Positions 24,676-37,414 of a stretch of 64,000 bases of DNA are shown here, one piece after another. Each line of letters opens with the position of its first letter. Positions within the stretch are counted from its first letter, which is position 1. The stretch spans positions 1,364,001 to 1,428,000 of the forward strand of contig MOWL01000023.1 in the NCBI GenBank assembly GCA_002110485.1, given 5' to 3'. The translations under genes and the position numbers were made by a program. Under the pieces are notes generated by a model, which saw only the letters and a program-made list of their open reading frames with translations, did no database searches and was not told the origin of the DNA. The stretch is from Emergomyces orientalis. Taxonomy: Eukaryota > Ascomycota > Eurotiomycetes > Onygenales > Ajellomycetaceae.

Positions 24676-26538
24676 GGACGCCTCCACGTTGGGTACCACC
24701 ACGCTGGGGGCCACCTCGTTGATTGCCACGTTGGGGATGACCACCACGACCTCTATCTCCAAGACCGCCTCTATTATTATTGGACTGGGCTTCCGCAGTC
24801 TTCTGAGCGCGAATTTTGTCTCGACCAGATAAAATATCATCTGCTTTCTTCCATCCCTTCTCGATGAAGTTTTTGTTAGAGTCAACGATTTTGTGCATGC
24901 TCTTGTCCGCCCACAGGTAATGTTCTAAAGGGACGGGCCGTTTCGGGGTTGAAATAACATAGATATCTTTCTTCTTGGTGCGGCCAACCCAAGAGGCAAA
25001 TTCGTATGTGTTTGGGACTGTAGCGGAGAGCAGGATGAGAGTGACGTGTTCTGGTAGCATAATAATGACTTCCTCCCAGACCACGCCTCTTTCCAGATCA
25101 TTTACATAGTGCACTTCGTCAAAAATGACAAATTCCACATCGCGGATAAGATCAGCTCCGCGGTAGAGCATGCTCCTCAGAATTTCCGTAGTCATGATCA
25201 AGCAACTTGCCTCAGGGTTAATCTGGACGTCTCCCGTCAGGATTCCGACATCTTCAAAAGTGCTTCTGAAATCGCGGAACTTTTGGTTACTTAAAGCTTT
25301 AATCGGGGACGTGTAAATGGCTTTCGTCATGTGTTTCGCAGCGAGCGCAATCGCATATTCCGCCACGACCGTTTTTCCAGCAGATGTGTGAGCGGCAACG
25401 AAAACAGAATCTCCATTCTCCAGATGATAGACTGCCTCTTTTTGAAAAGTATCCAGCTCGAACGGCCATTCCCTCGCCATATCGGGTACCAAGTCGTAAA
25501 AATTTGTAATGTCCTTGTTAATATCCACAACATGGGCCCACTCTTTACCTCCCTTCTTCGAAGTGGGCGCAAGGAGCTGGCCCCTTGGTTCCAGAGCCGG
25601 GTATTCAACAGGTAGTAAAGAATCAATATCCTCTTCCTCCTCGTCACTAGACAACCCCTCTTGTAGTTCTTCAACTGCCTGGAGGTTTCTATCTACACCA
25701 GGGGAAATTCTTTCTTCCGTCATTTCATCGGTACCTTTCTCCTCCTGCTCCAATGTATTTTCCACATCCCGTACATCGCCTTCATCATCCTTGCTCTTGA
25801 CCCTCTCGAACTTCAACCCTCTGGAGAAACCCGGAGGAACTTCCAACAGACCGCCCTCCACACCGAAATCAATGATTCGGTCCAAATTTGAAGTTTTGCC
25901 TCCTGAAGAGGTCCGGTGTCCATCAATTTGAGTTTCAGATTCAAGTTCAGCAATGGCTTCCACGCCCTCCAACCCTCCAGGTGCAAACGGAAAGAACCCG
26001 GCAGCGCCGCGGACGAAATCGGCACGACCTGCAGGCCGTCTAAGCAACGACGTAGAATTCTTCGCAGTAGCACTGCTTGCAGGAACAGTTACCTCGCGAT
26101 ATCCAGTTACCCTGCCTTCTAGGCCTTCCCGGGTAAACCGAATGATTGTGCGGGTTTGCGGTGGTGCCAATTCAAAGAGGTTCGTGTAATCTACAGGAAC
26201 TTCCCATCGACTATAATACTATCGTCAGCAATTGCTTTAGAGAATAGATCATGTGAAAATGAAACATACTGTTGCAACTTATTCAACCACGGCGTGCTAA
26301 ACCGAGGTGAAGGGTACAGAAACTCCCTCTCTAGCTCTGCTTTCAGCTCCTCGTCAGATTGGACTTCGCGGTTTCGAGGCTGAGATCGAGATCCTGTCCT
26401 GACTTCCTTCTCTCCACTTGCTGGCTCTTCTGTTCCTGCTTCCATTATCCAGGCATCCTGATTATCATCGTTGACCAAATTATTCGCTGCGTTGTAAACC
26501 TGCTGGGCTGCATCAAGCAAACATGGATCTTCCGCCAT
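22151..26538 (-). CDS. SKI2: Ski2 DEVH-box RNA helicase of the cytoplasmic Ski complex
   Basis: ATP-dependent 3'-5' RNA helicase that feeds mRNA to the exosome with Ski3 and Ski8. Six exons: 26538-26270, 26210-23624, 23561-23282, 23158-22971, 22901-22722, 22651-22151; 1334 residues. All joins keep phase. Helicase motifs: Walker A AHTSAGKT (about 363-370), DEVH (454-457), SAT (485-487), motif V-VI region [14 protein letters not shown] and [13 protein letters not shown]-terminal exons carry the arch-type and DSHCT-like region ([15 protein letters not shown]). Between the two RecA cores lies an unusual insertion of RGG repeats and about 16 Gln (roughly 570-650). The start [11 protein letters not shown] at 26538 is the first ATG. 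The intron at 23159-23281 carries an imperfect AATCA tandem repeat. Confidence 0.96.
23200..23250. repeat. Imperfect AATCA-like tandem repeat in a SKI2 intron
   Basis: A run of units such as aatcg, aatca, agtca, actca inside the third SKI2 intron, between acceptor and donor. Likely slippage-derived; no function implied. Confidence 0.7.
24631..24676. repeat. TTG/CAA trinucleotide tract coding poly-Gln in SKI2
   Basis: About 15 tandem TTG triplets (one interrupted by CTG) on the plus strand, read as CAA on the coding strand. Encodes the Gln run flanked by RGG repeats. Length is expected to vary between isolates. Confidence 0.93.
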
Positions 26539-27426
26539 ATTTGTCAAATTTCTTACACCAAGGGTATGTTAAAGGGTATTAGAGATGATGATAAGGGAAA
26601 ATTTAAACAGCTCCCAGTATCATGCCAGGTTTATAGAAATCTGCTCTCCGTTAATCAGATTATCGCCATGTGGGGTGCAAAATATGATGTTCCAGCCTTT
26701 CCTCCCGCTTCAGCGAAGGACGGCTACCGGGACAAGATTACAACCAACGTATAGTAAGAGTTATATCGTTATCAAGCTGTCAAGTTTTACTGTAGTCCCA
26801 TTATAAAATTTCTAGTGCAGCATATTGGATAGCTTCATTCCAGGCGAGTGTAAAGTGGGACCGTCATGTGATTTCTTGAGAGTACCTAGGTACCTAGTAG
26901 GGAGTGACTAAGCTGGTGCTTAAGTTACTGAACTCTTGGACTATAATTCTACCCTTTTCCAGGAACCACACACCGTTCTAAGGGACCAAGTGGTAGCCAT
27001 TATTGAAGGAAAATGAATAGACAGATAAAACTCGAGAAGTTCGTGGCGAGGTTAACTTCTGTATACTCTGTTGAGGATCATTACTCATTCAGAAGATGTT
27101 ATATAGAGGCCGTACCCATACCGAAAAATACCTTGTGAATGAACTGAGGCAATGGCCATATCATCAGGAAATCAATCCAGTGAACAATTAGTCAAACATT
27201 TCGAATTCTCTAAAGAAAGTACACATTCACCGAGAGGAAAGGAGAATAGATTGAGAGAGACGATGTGACAACGAATGTGTAATGATAATAATATGTAAAA
27301 GAGCCAAAGAATAATAACAATCCCGAAGCGATTCCGTAGTCCAACACAAAAAAAAATCAAGTCTCAGGTGGCAAGCGCCAACGACCACCTGGCAACTTGC
27401 TTCGAGACGAAAACAAAAGGAAGCAG
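26539..27426. other. Intergenic region between PNS1 and SKI2
   Basis: SKI2 promoter and PNS1 3' end. No coding-like ORF. Contains the repeated motif ACCTAGGTACCTAGTAG near 26884. Confidence 0.5.
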
Positions 27427-29143
27427 TCAAGGATAGATCGTATTCTGCACCCTAGGATAAACGGCCAACAGGGATTCCCACAGATCTGGATGTTGTGTTA
27501 CAAGAACTTCTGGATCCAATCCCATCGCCATAAACGTGGTGTCTACCCCGCTGCTTACGGGTGTCATATAGATTTTGCAAATCTGAAACCCGGAGAGGAA
27601 CGCGTATGCCATGATGGCGGGAGTGAACTTTCCACTTTTGTTGAAATCTGGTACCGTGTATCCTAATTCAACATATGCGATAAACGCGCAGATATACCCA
27701 ACGAACAGTGACCCCATACTGATAACGGCTCCAACAATACTATCGTTGACGAGGGTGTCGATACCACGATGTTCCATCATTTGCCACGTAAATTTAGCTG
27801 CTGGCACATAGGGTTTCCCGTACAGCGCTACATGACAAAATGCATATCGATTAAAAGTCCGGGTTATTCGCCGAAGCGAGTTCATAATTCCTCTCACAGC
27901 ACGGGTTGCAACTCTCCCAACGACAGTTTGACCGATGACCTCTTCCTGCCTGGAGATGGTGCATAGCTGGCGTAGCATATCAACCACCCCGACGAACAAG
28001 CTGCCGAAACATATGCTTCCAAAGGAATAAGTGATAGCGCGTCTTAAAGCACCCCTTAAGGGTCGCCGTGGCATCTCGCTAGAATTGCCACCGTAAAAAT
28101 ACCAGGCACCATACGCTCCAGCGACCGTAGTGTGCATGGTGCTCTTCATCCACTCGGTGATCCAATAGGCGGAAAATGTGATAAACGCTGTCAGTGTCTT
28201 CGTGACAATAGATTTACATTTGGTGTCAGGGCAAAGAGGGTTTGATTTCTTTTCGTCCGGGTCGAATACAATATAAGTCGCAACGAGCGTCACGAAAAGC
28301 AACGCGGCAAATCCAACAGTGAGCATACTTCCAATAATGCTTACCAGATTCACCGATCCATGTCGTCTCGCCACGGCAGCCGACGATCGAAGCAAGACTG
28401 TAGTTAGAGGGATTCGCGGTATCCAGTTCACGAAGTATATAACTGCAAAGAGCCCCAGGCCGGAAAAGGTACCCCCAATAGCCCATTGCTGCCTGTAAAG
28501 ATAGACAGCACCAGTGCCAAAGCTCGCACTAACATTCAGTATTCCGGTGACCCAAACCAGTTTATCCGGGAAAAATAAGAAGATTTGAGAGTATACCACC
28601 GAGGCGGAAAAGGCGAGAGATAATATAATGCTGAAGAGCATGAAGATATTCAAATCCAGGGCGATGCTATTTTTGGGGCCATTGACAGTATGTCCATTGA
28701 AGTCGATGCCTTTCGTATATCTGTCGATTACGAAAGAAGAGAGAAAAACAAATGCAGACACGTTGAATAAAAACTAGCGAGAGGACAGGAGTTGTATGGT
28801 TAGCAGAAGGTCATAGGCCAGGAACATAAAAACGAAAAGAGGAGAAAATTAATAAACCTACAAGCACGCCTGCCCATATATCGTGGTACTCTTTTTTGTA
28901 GAGTTTGAATGCCTCTTTAAAGGAAGTTTCCTGTGGTGCGTCACCATCCTTCTTTTTCCGGCGAAAGAGTCGGGACAAGCTGATTTGTTGAATTGTCACG
29001 GTAAGGTTGCCCATGGAAAATTTTAGGGCCGGCCATGAGATGGATATGTTTTTCTTTTTACCACCACCACCGGCAGCCGCACGAGGCTGTTCATCGTGAT
29101 TGTTTGCACCGCCATCTTCCTCTTGGACGGGGGCTTGGGACAT
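27427..29143 (-). CDS. PNS1: Pns1, choline-transporter-like (CTL/SLC44) membrane protein
   Basis: Multi-pass plasma-membrane protein of the CTL family; transport role in fungi is unproven. Exon 1 29143-28862, exon 2 28773-27427, intron 88 bp; 542 residues, close to Aspergillus Pns1. N-terminal 75 residues are cytosolic and polar, ending in a basic patch (RRKKKDG), then the conserved SFKEAFKLYKKEYHDIWAG entry segment. About ten hydrophobic segments follow, with the family region GSICFGSLFVGVVDMLRQL and the C-terminal block YMTPVSSGVDTTFMAMGLDP. The join after GVL gives FLFNVSAFVF and keeps phase. Divergent from the MFS gene across a 2.7 kb gap. Confidence 0.93.
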
Positions 29144-31821
29144 TGTTTAAACCATGTAAAAAGAGAGTGGTAGCCAACTCGACCGAAGGGTCAGAGATAT
29201 CGATATACCGGCAAGTGGCCCAGATAAAGAAATGCGCCGAACAGAATATTTTGACATAGACTACAGATATTGACAAAGCGTGCAGGAATGTAACTGGGAC
29301 GAAGTAAAAGCATTTGCTCTGTCTCGCGTAAACTCTTGTCCAATTTTGGAAAGCGCCTCATGGGCATATCAGATCGTAGTTGCCGTTTTGTTATAGTTAT
29401 AGACACAAATATCACATGAACCTTTTATGGAGAAAACCCAACATACGCAATTGGGGTAGGTGGTTCTTTCCCTTCAAATCGCCCCTGATTCCCTGCGTCG
29501 AAATGAGTCAGCTCAAACAAAGCATTGCTCTGTTGGCCCGTTTTCCGCCCTGGATTGTCAGTCCCGTCCCGTGTAGCACAGATGACATTTCCGATCAAGA
29601 TCGAACATAGCATTCATAAACCAAGGACGCCGAGGACGCTGAAAATCTTCTGGCAGAGGGGAGCAGCGATGAATTTGGCTTGGCCGATGCTACTCTTAGA
29701 TCAGATCTGAACAACAAATTCTCTAAGGCACCGTTAGCCGCCTAAGCCACCAAGATTTTGCAAAGATATAATTTTCTTTCCCTTTCACTTCAAGAGTCTT
29801 CGCCATTGCGGATGCGAGAACATCATCGATATTCCACATGTCAATCCAGAAGCTATCTGTCGTTAACAGCGCACGAATAAGTCCAGGGTTATAGGAGAGG
29901 TCATCATCTGAATAAAACTACTTTCGCAAAAGGTCTATATTTCCAACGGATATCAGTAATTGATTCACGCCCCACAGCACTCCACACCCGACCGGTTCAG
30001 TCATGGGACCCCAAATGGCCGGCACACTCATCCAGAAAATTGGATGGTCACGAACGGTAGGGTGATAATTTACAAGATGAGGCGATTCCGGCTGGTAAGA
30101 GATGTTTGCGATACCTCCACAGTGAGCGAAGAGGAACCACAGCCGGAGGTTGACGGTGGTTTCAAGCCCGCCGCTGGAATCCTACGACAGACCGAACCAG
30201 CCGAGAAACGTGGAACCTGAGGGTATATACATTACCCATATTTGATATGAGAACGGTGTTCTGGCGTTCCCTTTCACTGCAGAGAGCTGAGCAAGCAAAT
30301 AGCTTTGTAATATTTTTGTAGCACCCTGATAACCAAGAAGAGGTCAGCCATAAACAACGGGGCCATTTTTGAGGAATTCCAGGTGTATTTCGCCCCAACG
30401 CGCCCTGAACATATGTAGAATACACGAAATGTCGGGATTTGAAGCCCGGAATAGCCTTGGATATTCGGAACCCAGTGTCGTGGCAGGGATAGGAATGTAC
30501 ATGTGCTGTGCATGCACTTGGCTCTGGAGAGCTTCCAATCTTATCCCCAACACCAAAAACAAGTGAAGCGGGCGCCACTCCCCGTGACAGTAAAATAGGG
30601 TGGGCACGTTGTTCACCCTAATTTTCTAATGCAGCGTGATCCGCCGTGATTGGCAGCGTTATTCTCTCGCCAATAGTAGTTAGAGACCTTGATTGGTATT
30701 GCAGGATTCGCAACTCCCTGCAAAACACCGCATGGAATTGGGTTAATGGCATGGTCCTGGACCTACAGGATTGTAATACCCAAGCATATGAAACAATCCA
30801 TTGGCTTCAGGGGTACAGGTCTTATCTGCAGAATGGATTGATCGATGGATAAATATTGTGATGACATCACGTGATTATCTAGGTAAGATTGTTGGATGAT
30901 ACTAGGGCTACCATAGTCACGTGTCCCCCATTATATAGTTGCCAGCGTGTTCACTAGTTAGTTTAGTTAAGGGATAATGCACATTATCTAAGAAAGATAA
31001 CCTAGCGATCTGCATAAGCGATTCCTAAAGCAGTAATTTCTAACCTCAGCTCGCCTTCAACAGGTTGGCTCCCTTTGATTGATACGGAAATCTCACCTCG
31101 CCAGTATATCTCTTGTTTCGACTCTGGTCATACACATATAGGGTATCAGCATGGATATCTGCCCCCGATTACCTGTTGAGTCGGCTGGTCGCATTTATGA
31201 GAAGAACCTCCATGCACCTTGCCTGTCAAGCCGCCGCTAGTTCGAGATGCAAAAACTAAGTCCAATTAAAGCATGGATATCGTGAGACTTTACCATGCGT
31301 ACGTACATGATCATCCCAGTTTTCTGCAGGGGCCTTATCCCTAGTTGGTCTCGGGGTTACGGACCATATTGGTATCCATCCGAGTTGCCCATGTCACTCG
31401 CTTTCCCAAGGCTCTTTTTTCAGCCCGGAGCCAGCGAACCTCTCGGTTCGATGATGAGATGAGGAAGCGCTCTGTTCATCTGTCGAATTGAAATGTCCAG
31501 ATCTACTTCCTTGCATGATTTCCCTGTTTGCTGTGTCTTGCCCATATTAATGCTGCCCGACTATACATTGGTAATCGTGGTTAGTCCGCATCCAAGGATA
31601 CTGCATTCCCAGCAGAGTGACCCCACTCACATGGGACCCTTTTGCTCAGCTTATATTTGAATTTTCCATTTTGTCTATTAATTGCTATTTGAAGACTTTT
31701 TTCTCTATTCTTTCTACATCTAAAAAGACAAATCGAACCAGGACCCTGTTCAACACACCTGAGGGGAGAACGGAGATTTTCACTCTCCGCAGCTCTGCAG
31801 CATTCTGGATATCAAACAGCG
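29144..31821. other. Gene-poor divergent region between PNS1 and the MFS gene
   Basis: 2.7 kb without a supported gene. Contains an 86-codon open frame at 29960-30220 (+, no ATG until about 30047) whose C-terminal part looks protein-like (SEEEPQPEVDGGFKPAAGIL), and opposing frames at 30162-30616 (-) that lack proper starts. Several CpG-poor AT-rich stretches are present. It may hold a decayed gene or the long regulatory region of the transporter. Confidence 0.4.
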
Positions 31822-33421
31822 ATGATTGAAGATTCACCCCAAACCGAAAAGTCCTCCCGCGAACAGGGCCAAGTGCAAAACCATGTGGTGACCATCGTCG
31901 ACAACGACCCCGTTGACCCAGAGAAGGAATCCAAGCTTCTGCGGAAAATTGACCTTCATCTTTTACTTCCGCTATGGGTAATATTCCTCTTCGGATTCCT
32001 TGACAGGATAAATCTCGGGAATGTGGCGGTCCTAGGAATCATGGAGGAGCTGCAGCTTCGAGGAAATGACTTCAACATTGCTTTGCAAGTCTTCTTTGTT
32101 CCTTACATTGTACTCGACATTCCCAGTAACATTGTTTTGAAAAATTTCTCGCCGTCAACCTGGATTAGCCTTCTTACATTCTTTTGGGGTAGGTGGAATT
32201 TATTGAATGTCAAAAGGAAATAGCCTTGCCAGAAATATTTATATCTTATCCCAAAGCCTTAGCAATTCATCCACTAAACCTCATCTTTATTCTCATGTAG
32301 GTATCTCATGCATGTGTCAAGGTTTCGTGACAAACAACGGCGGCCTAATCGCCTGCCGCTTCTTCATCGGCGTCTTCGAAGCCGGTTATGTCCCCGGCTG
32401 CGCCTATCTGATGGCCATGTTCTACAAACGCCACGAATTCCAAAAGCGCTTCTCCACCTTTTGGGTTGCCGGGCTGGTCGCAGGAGCCTTCGGTGGCCTT
32501 CTAGCGTACGCCCTCAACCACCTAGAAGGTCGCGGCGGCTACTCTGGCTGGCGGTGGATATTCATAATCGAAGGCCTAATCTCCATCGTCCTCGCTGTCC
32601 CCGCCAAACTGCTTATAGCCGACTGGCCTGATCAAGCCAAATTCCTCACGGAGGAGGATAAAGCGCTCTTGCACAAACGCAATGCGGAGGACGTAGGTGG
32701 CTTCGCGCGGATGGATCAGCTTGATTCGAAAGCCTGGAAGCGGATCCTCACGGATTGGAAAATCATCGTTGGAAGCATGATTTACATCGGCATCACTGTA
32801 TCCGGTTACGCAACGGCGCTCTTCATCCCTTCCATCGTCAACTCACTCGGCTACAGTGGTATCGACAGCCAGATACAGAGCATCCCCGTCTGGGTCGTCG
32901 CCGCCATCGTCACGATGACCGTCTCGTATTTCACCGATCGCTTTAAACACCGGTACGGTTTTGTCATGTTCGGCGTCGCCATCGCGAGCATCGGGTACAT
33001 CATCCTGCTATGCCAGGGTCCACTGGACGGTGGTCTAAAAGTAGGTGTCCGCTACATGGCCGTATTCTTCGTCACCTCGGGCTGCTACATCGTGCAGCCG
33101 GTGACGATCGTGTGGCTGGCGAATAACCTTGGTGGGCATTATAAGCGGGCCGTTGGCCTAGCCATTCAGGTCGGGATTGGGAATATCGGTGGCATCATTG
33201 CGAGTAATGTGTTTGTTCGCTCGCAGGGACCGAGGTATTTTGTGGGGTACGGGGTGTCGTTGGCTATGCTGATCTTTTGTGGGTTTATGAGTACGGTTTT
33301 TGCGATGGGGTTGGCCAGAGAGAATCGGATTAGGGAAGCGGGCGGGAGGGGGGACCGGCTTAATTCGGAGGAATTAGGGAATATGGGGGATGATGATCCG
33401 AGGTTTAGGTTTAGTTTGTGA
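31822..33421 (+). CDS. MFS transporter, allantoate permease/anion:cation symporter (Dal5-like) family
   Basis: Twelve-TM secondary transporter of the ACS family, whose fungal members take up organic anions such as allantoate, nicotinate, pantothenate or biotin; the substrate cannot be told by eye. Exons 31822-32188 and 32301-33421 (112-bp intron), 495 residues. Family signatures: LDRINLGNVAVLGI in TM1, the motif region ISCMCQGFVTNNGGLIACRF, EAGYVPGCAYLMAMFYKRHE, GWRWIFIIEG, and the central loop after WPDQAKFLTEEDK. The join rebuilds G-ISCMCQG. The C-tail is acidic and Gly-rich. Codon third positions are C/G-rich compared with HIS7 or SKI2, and the gene sits in gene-poor flanks. Confidence 0.9.
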
Positions 33422-34904
33422 ATGGGATTGGTGACAAAGGCGCCAGGGTCACGAACAAGGTATTGCAAAAGGTCTTAAATTCGTTTTGTGTGATAACACG
33501 ATGGATACATGGATGTATTTATAAGACATGCAATGTTTGTGTTTTGATATTTAATGTATATACATGTAGTTAAAAAGTAATGAATGCAACGTACATTGGC
33601 CTGTCAAGGTGTTGGAAAAAACTATAATTTAAAATGAGAAGATATATATGTAGGTAGGTAGGCGGAGAAATTGATTCAAACCCAGCTACAAAATTATAAA
33701 GCAAAAAAAAAAAAAAAAAAAGAAAAAGGAGGGATCCAAGACAGTAACAGAATAATTAACGAAAAATAGGTGCAAAGATCAAGAGGTTTGTTTTTCACGC
33801 TGCTTTTGGTGTTCGTTGGCTAATTGCTCAAACAAACTTCTCAGATACAGTTGGCCAGCCATCACCATCAATTTATCAATTACAACAGAAGTGACAAAGG
33901 TAAAGGACACCGTAAATGGAAAAGACAGTCCGAAATTCATAAATATATAAATCAACTTAAGTCAGTTAATAATGGCCACCCACTCGCCTGGCGCCCGTAC
34001 CCGCGCCTTGCTCCCAGCTCCGCTAGCAAGAAGCAGAAAAAAAAGCCACGCAAAAGAGCACACAATCAATGCACCAAAAAAAAGGATTCATGAGAGGTAG
34101 AAGATACCCAATAAAAAAATGAAAACGAAGATGAAAAAGGAGGAAGAAGAAACAGATCCAAATACCCTGCAACCCATCCCCCATCATGTCTGGTTTTTTT
34201 AATCGAGTTATGCACCCCACACCATCCCGCAGATCGCGCCCGCTCGATCCACTCCAAAACGAAAAAAAAAAGAAATCCAACCAAAAATCAAAGAAAAGAA
34301 AAAAGACAAAAAGACGTAAAGCTGGTAATCATAATAGTAGTAACCATTGGAGAGTTAAAAGTAAAAATGGGCGATTTTGACAAAAACGGATTTCGTTTTT
34401 GAAAAAAAAAAATCCAAATGCGGGGATAGTAGTCACTATTGGTATTGGCGAAACAAATAGATGCCGTCGTCCGTGTTTTGTATTAATGCAAATTGGGGTT
34501 CATTTCGATGGTCGATTCATTGTTCGTTGGGTTAATGGTAGTAAAAGACGATCGTTGGAAAGGAAGGGGGAAAGAAGGATACGAAAGCCATGAATAGAAA
34601 GCGTGTCTGGTTGTTGGATGGGCGAGATTGAAGGGTATTCGTCTTTTGCATCGTCGTTGGTCGGATTTCTTAATTTTTGATATTTATATTCCTTTTAATA
34701 CTTTATAAAAATAATTACCTGCATGAAAAACCGGGAAACGTTTTTCGGTCTTGGACGTTGAGTTCGAATTGGAAGATACCCTGTACAGTTCCGATATACC
34801 TAGTAATATTAAACGACTCGATTAATTTTCAAGTGCCCCGGCCGTATATTACTACGTATACACACGTGTAAACTCGGAGAAGAATGAGGATATTTATTCA
34901 AAAC
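33422..34904. other. Convergent intergenic region with A-rich tracts
   Basis: Tail-to-tail space between the MFS gene (+) and the DUF2415 gene (-). A19 run at 33703-33721, GTAG tandem units near 33652, and several further A/T runs. Lys-rich frames here (for example 33824-34093) reflect the A-rich composition. Confidence 0.55.
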
Positions 34905-37414
34905 TTACAAGGTCCGCCCATCATCACCCCATCCAATCCCTGCTGTCCCAACCCCCCGTTCCCGCTCGCGACTAGTCGACCCATAACCCCCATCATCACC
35001 AAGCGTCGTGCGAATCCAACGCGGCGCTCGAAGCTGGTCAAGCTCCATGCGACGGCGATACTGGCCGAACGTCGTACCCGTGCCCGTCCGCCGATTCTCT
35101 TCGATCGCTGCCTGCCGCCGTAACCGGCTCCGCTCCTCGTGATTTGTACCCGCCGCTTGTGATTCTTGCCGGTCTAGGGTGTGGTCTGCTCGTCGCGGGA
35201 TGGACCTTGTGCGGTGCAGGCGGATTTGTTGGGTTTGGAGGGATAAGGGTGGGGTAGGGGCTTCAGGGGAATGGTTAAACAGAACCCGTGCGCGGGGTAA
35301 TTGACGGTTGCTTGTTGGGCTGTTGGTATTCACATTTCCATTTGACTGTTCGCTGTCGGTGGATTGTGCTGTGCCGTTTCGGCCCGTCGCATTTGAGCCG
35401 TCGGCATCGGAGGGGTGATCGGAGAGTTGCATGTGTGATGGTGACTGTGTCCATCTTAATGTGACGGATGCCGGGTTAATTCCATGGGTTGCCAGTAAAG
35501 TAGGTGTCAGCCGGTCGCCTTGCGGTTGCGCAATCGAGGCAGGAGGACGTGGTGGTGGCGGCTGGGCTGTCGATCGCACCCGCTCCAGCTGGCGGTCTCC
35601 GCCATAAGCAACCCGTAAAATGGCATCATCCAGTCCCGGAGAGGACGCGCGGGGAGAGCGATTTCCGGTGCGTGTTTCCATGAGCGATTCAGGACTCAAG
35701 CGTCTCGGAATCCGAGATGATAATATCCCGTCGTCCCATTCAGACGCATTCACGGAATCGACAATATGTCTTTCTCTATAGCCCATTTCCCGCAGCAGCT
35801 CTTCACGCGATAATTCAGTTTCCGAATCACCGCTTTGCAGGCCCCTTTGGGACGCTGCATCTTCAATGATATCTACTAGATGGCTCAGCCCCTCTTGTTC
35901 AAGGAAACGTTGAGCATCATCTGAATCTGATGGCGACTCTTGGTCATCTCTGCCTATGCGCGTTCGCACCATTTGTAATCCTGGCTCGTCTATATCAAGA
36001 GATATAATCTGACGTCGGGAAAATGCCTGGCGGATATCTGCCACCCCGGCTCGTCCATAGTCTTCAACCCAGACGAGAAGATCCCAAGGCCTGGGAGAGA
36101 ACGACATGGAACGGACTGCGCCGCCTTCGAAGTAGGATCGAGATGATTGGAACACACAAACAATATCCTCTCGCCCACCCGCATCTTCCGGATCCGTATT
36201 CAAAATACTCTTAACGTCGAAGACCGTGATGATTCCCGCTTGCGACCCAACGGCGCAAAGATGGCTAGCGGGAGAGAATGCAATGGTGAAGCAACAACAA
36301 TCATCATACTGAGGATCTGAGTCGAGTTCCACGGAGCGAATTAACGGCCAGTTCCATCCCATTAGCATTTTGTCACTATTTTGAGCAGGGATTCGGTTTT
36401 CGGGAGATGGTTCAATTCGGTAAAAGTAGACACGGTTGGCATCACCAACGGCAGCGAGAAGATTTGAATCCGGTGAGATAATAGCGTAGTTCATGCATAT
36501 CGGGTGGCGGATGCTCTGAATCATTTCCGAGCGCGTAAGAGAATAAATGCTCACGGTGGTATCATTATTACTATACAAGTTCCTCTCATGTTAGCAACAG
36601 AGACAGCAGTCGGATGACACATTTGAGACGCAAAGTGAAAGTAGCAACATACCTGAGAACCGCGACATCTTCATTTGCATAGGTGTGATTGGTAGCGGGT
36701 AGGCGATGGAGTGTCACCGAATTGACAATGCTCCCACCAAATTCGTGTATTTTTATATCTAATCAAGTAAGTTAGCGGACTGTCCCGTCAAAAGTGGAAG
36801 AGGAGTTAGAATCTAACTAGAACTTGATGGTGGAAATCGTGGGCGAGCAGGATCTAGATCAATTGGTAATGGACTATCTACGTCTGCGCGAGGAGGAAGC
36901 ATGGCATGCGGAACCCCAGAAGCCGGGTCACCAATCTTGATGAATGCGCAATCCCCATGCTCTGAACCTCCGATTCCAATCCAACCCAAACCCGCGGTCA
37001 GGCATTTTGGCTCGAACGGTACAACAGCAATCTTCTCACGTTTTCTCGAGGAAATGTGGAGGACATATATCTGTCTTTCTACAGCGACATAGATTCGATC
37101 CGGATCAGCGGTGCTAATATAGTGACGTAGCTGATGATGGCTGCGTAAACAGTAGTTAGCGTCCTGTCAGCAAGGGTTGGTTTGTTCCTATTCTGTCAGA
37201 GATAGAACCACAAGCAAGCAAAAAGCAGCAAAGCTATCACTAACGTATTGGGGATCCTGAGAGGGAAGAATTTTCGGTGGTTTTGGAGGACTAGGCATTC
37301 AGTTGGTCGGTAGCTTTTGAGCATTTGGTTAGGTCAGTTTGGAGCTTTATATGCGGAGGAGAGGCGGTTAAGTATACTAGTAGTTACTCACAGCAGCGCG
37401 GAGTCGAGCGTCAT
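34905..37414 (-). CDS. DUF2415-containing WD40-like protein of unknown function
   Basis: Fungal protein with repeat units resembling WD40 blades and the DUF2415 motif (FSPRPWDLLVWVEDYGRAG, containing the DLL that typifies this family). Five exons inferred: 37414-37392 (23 nt), 37290-37245 (46 nt), 37130-36818, 36758-36653, 36570-34905; 717 residues. Joins keep phase and give MTLDSALLPPKPPKILPSQ and VLSNNDTTVSIYSL. The acceptor of exon 3 must be the second CAG (37133-37131); the first, nine to ten bases earlier, would shift the frame into a stop. The C-terminal 300 residues are Arg/Ser-rich and disordered with a SQSP-type composition. Function unknown to me. Divergent from SSC1. Confidence 0.85.
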
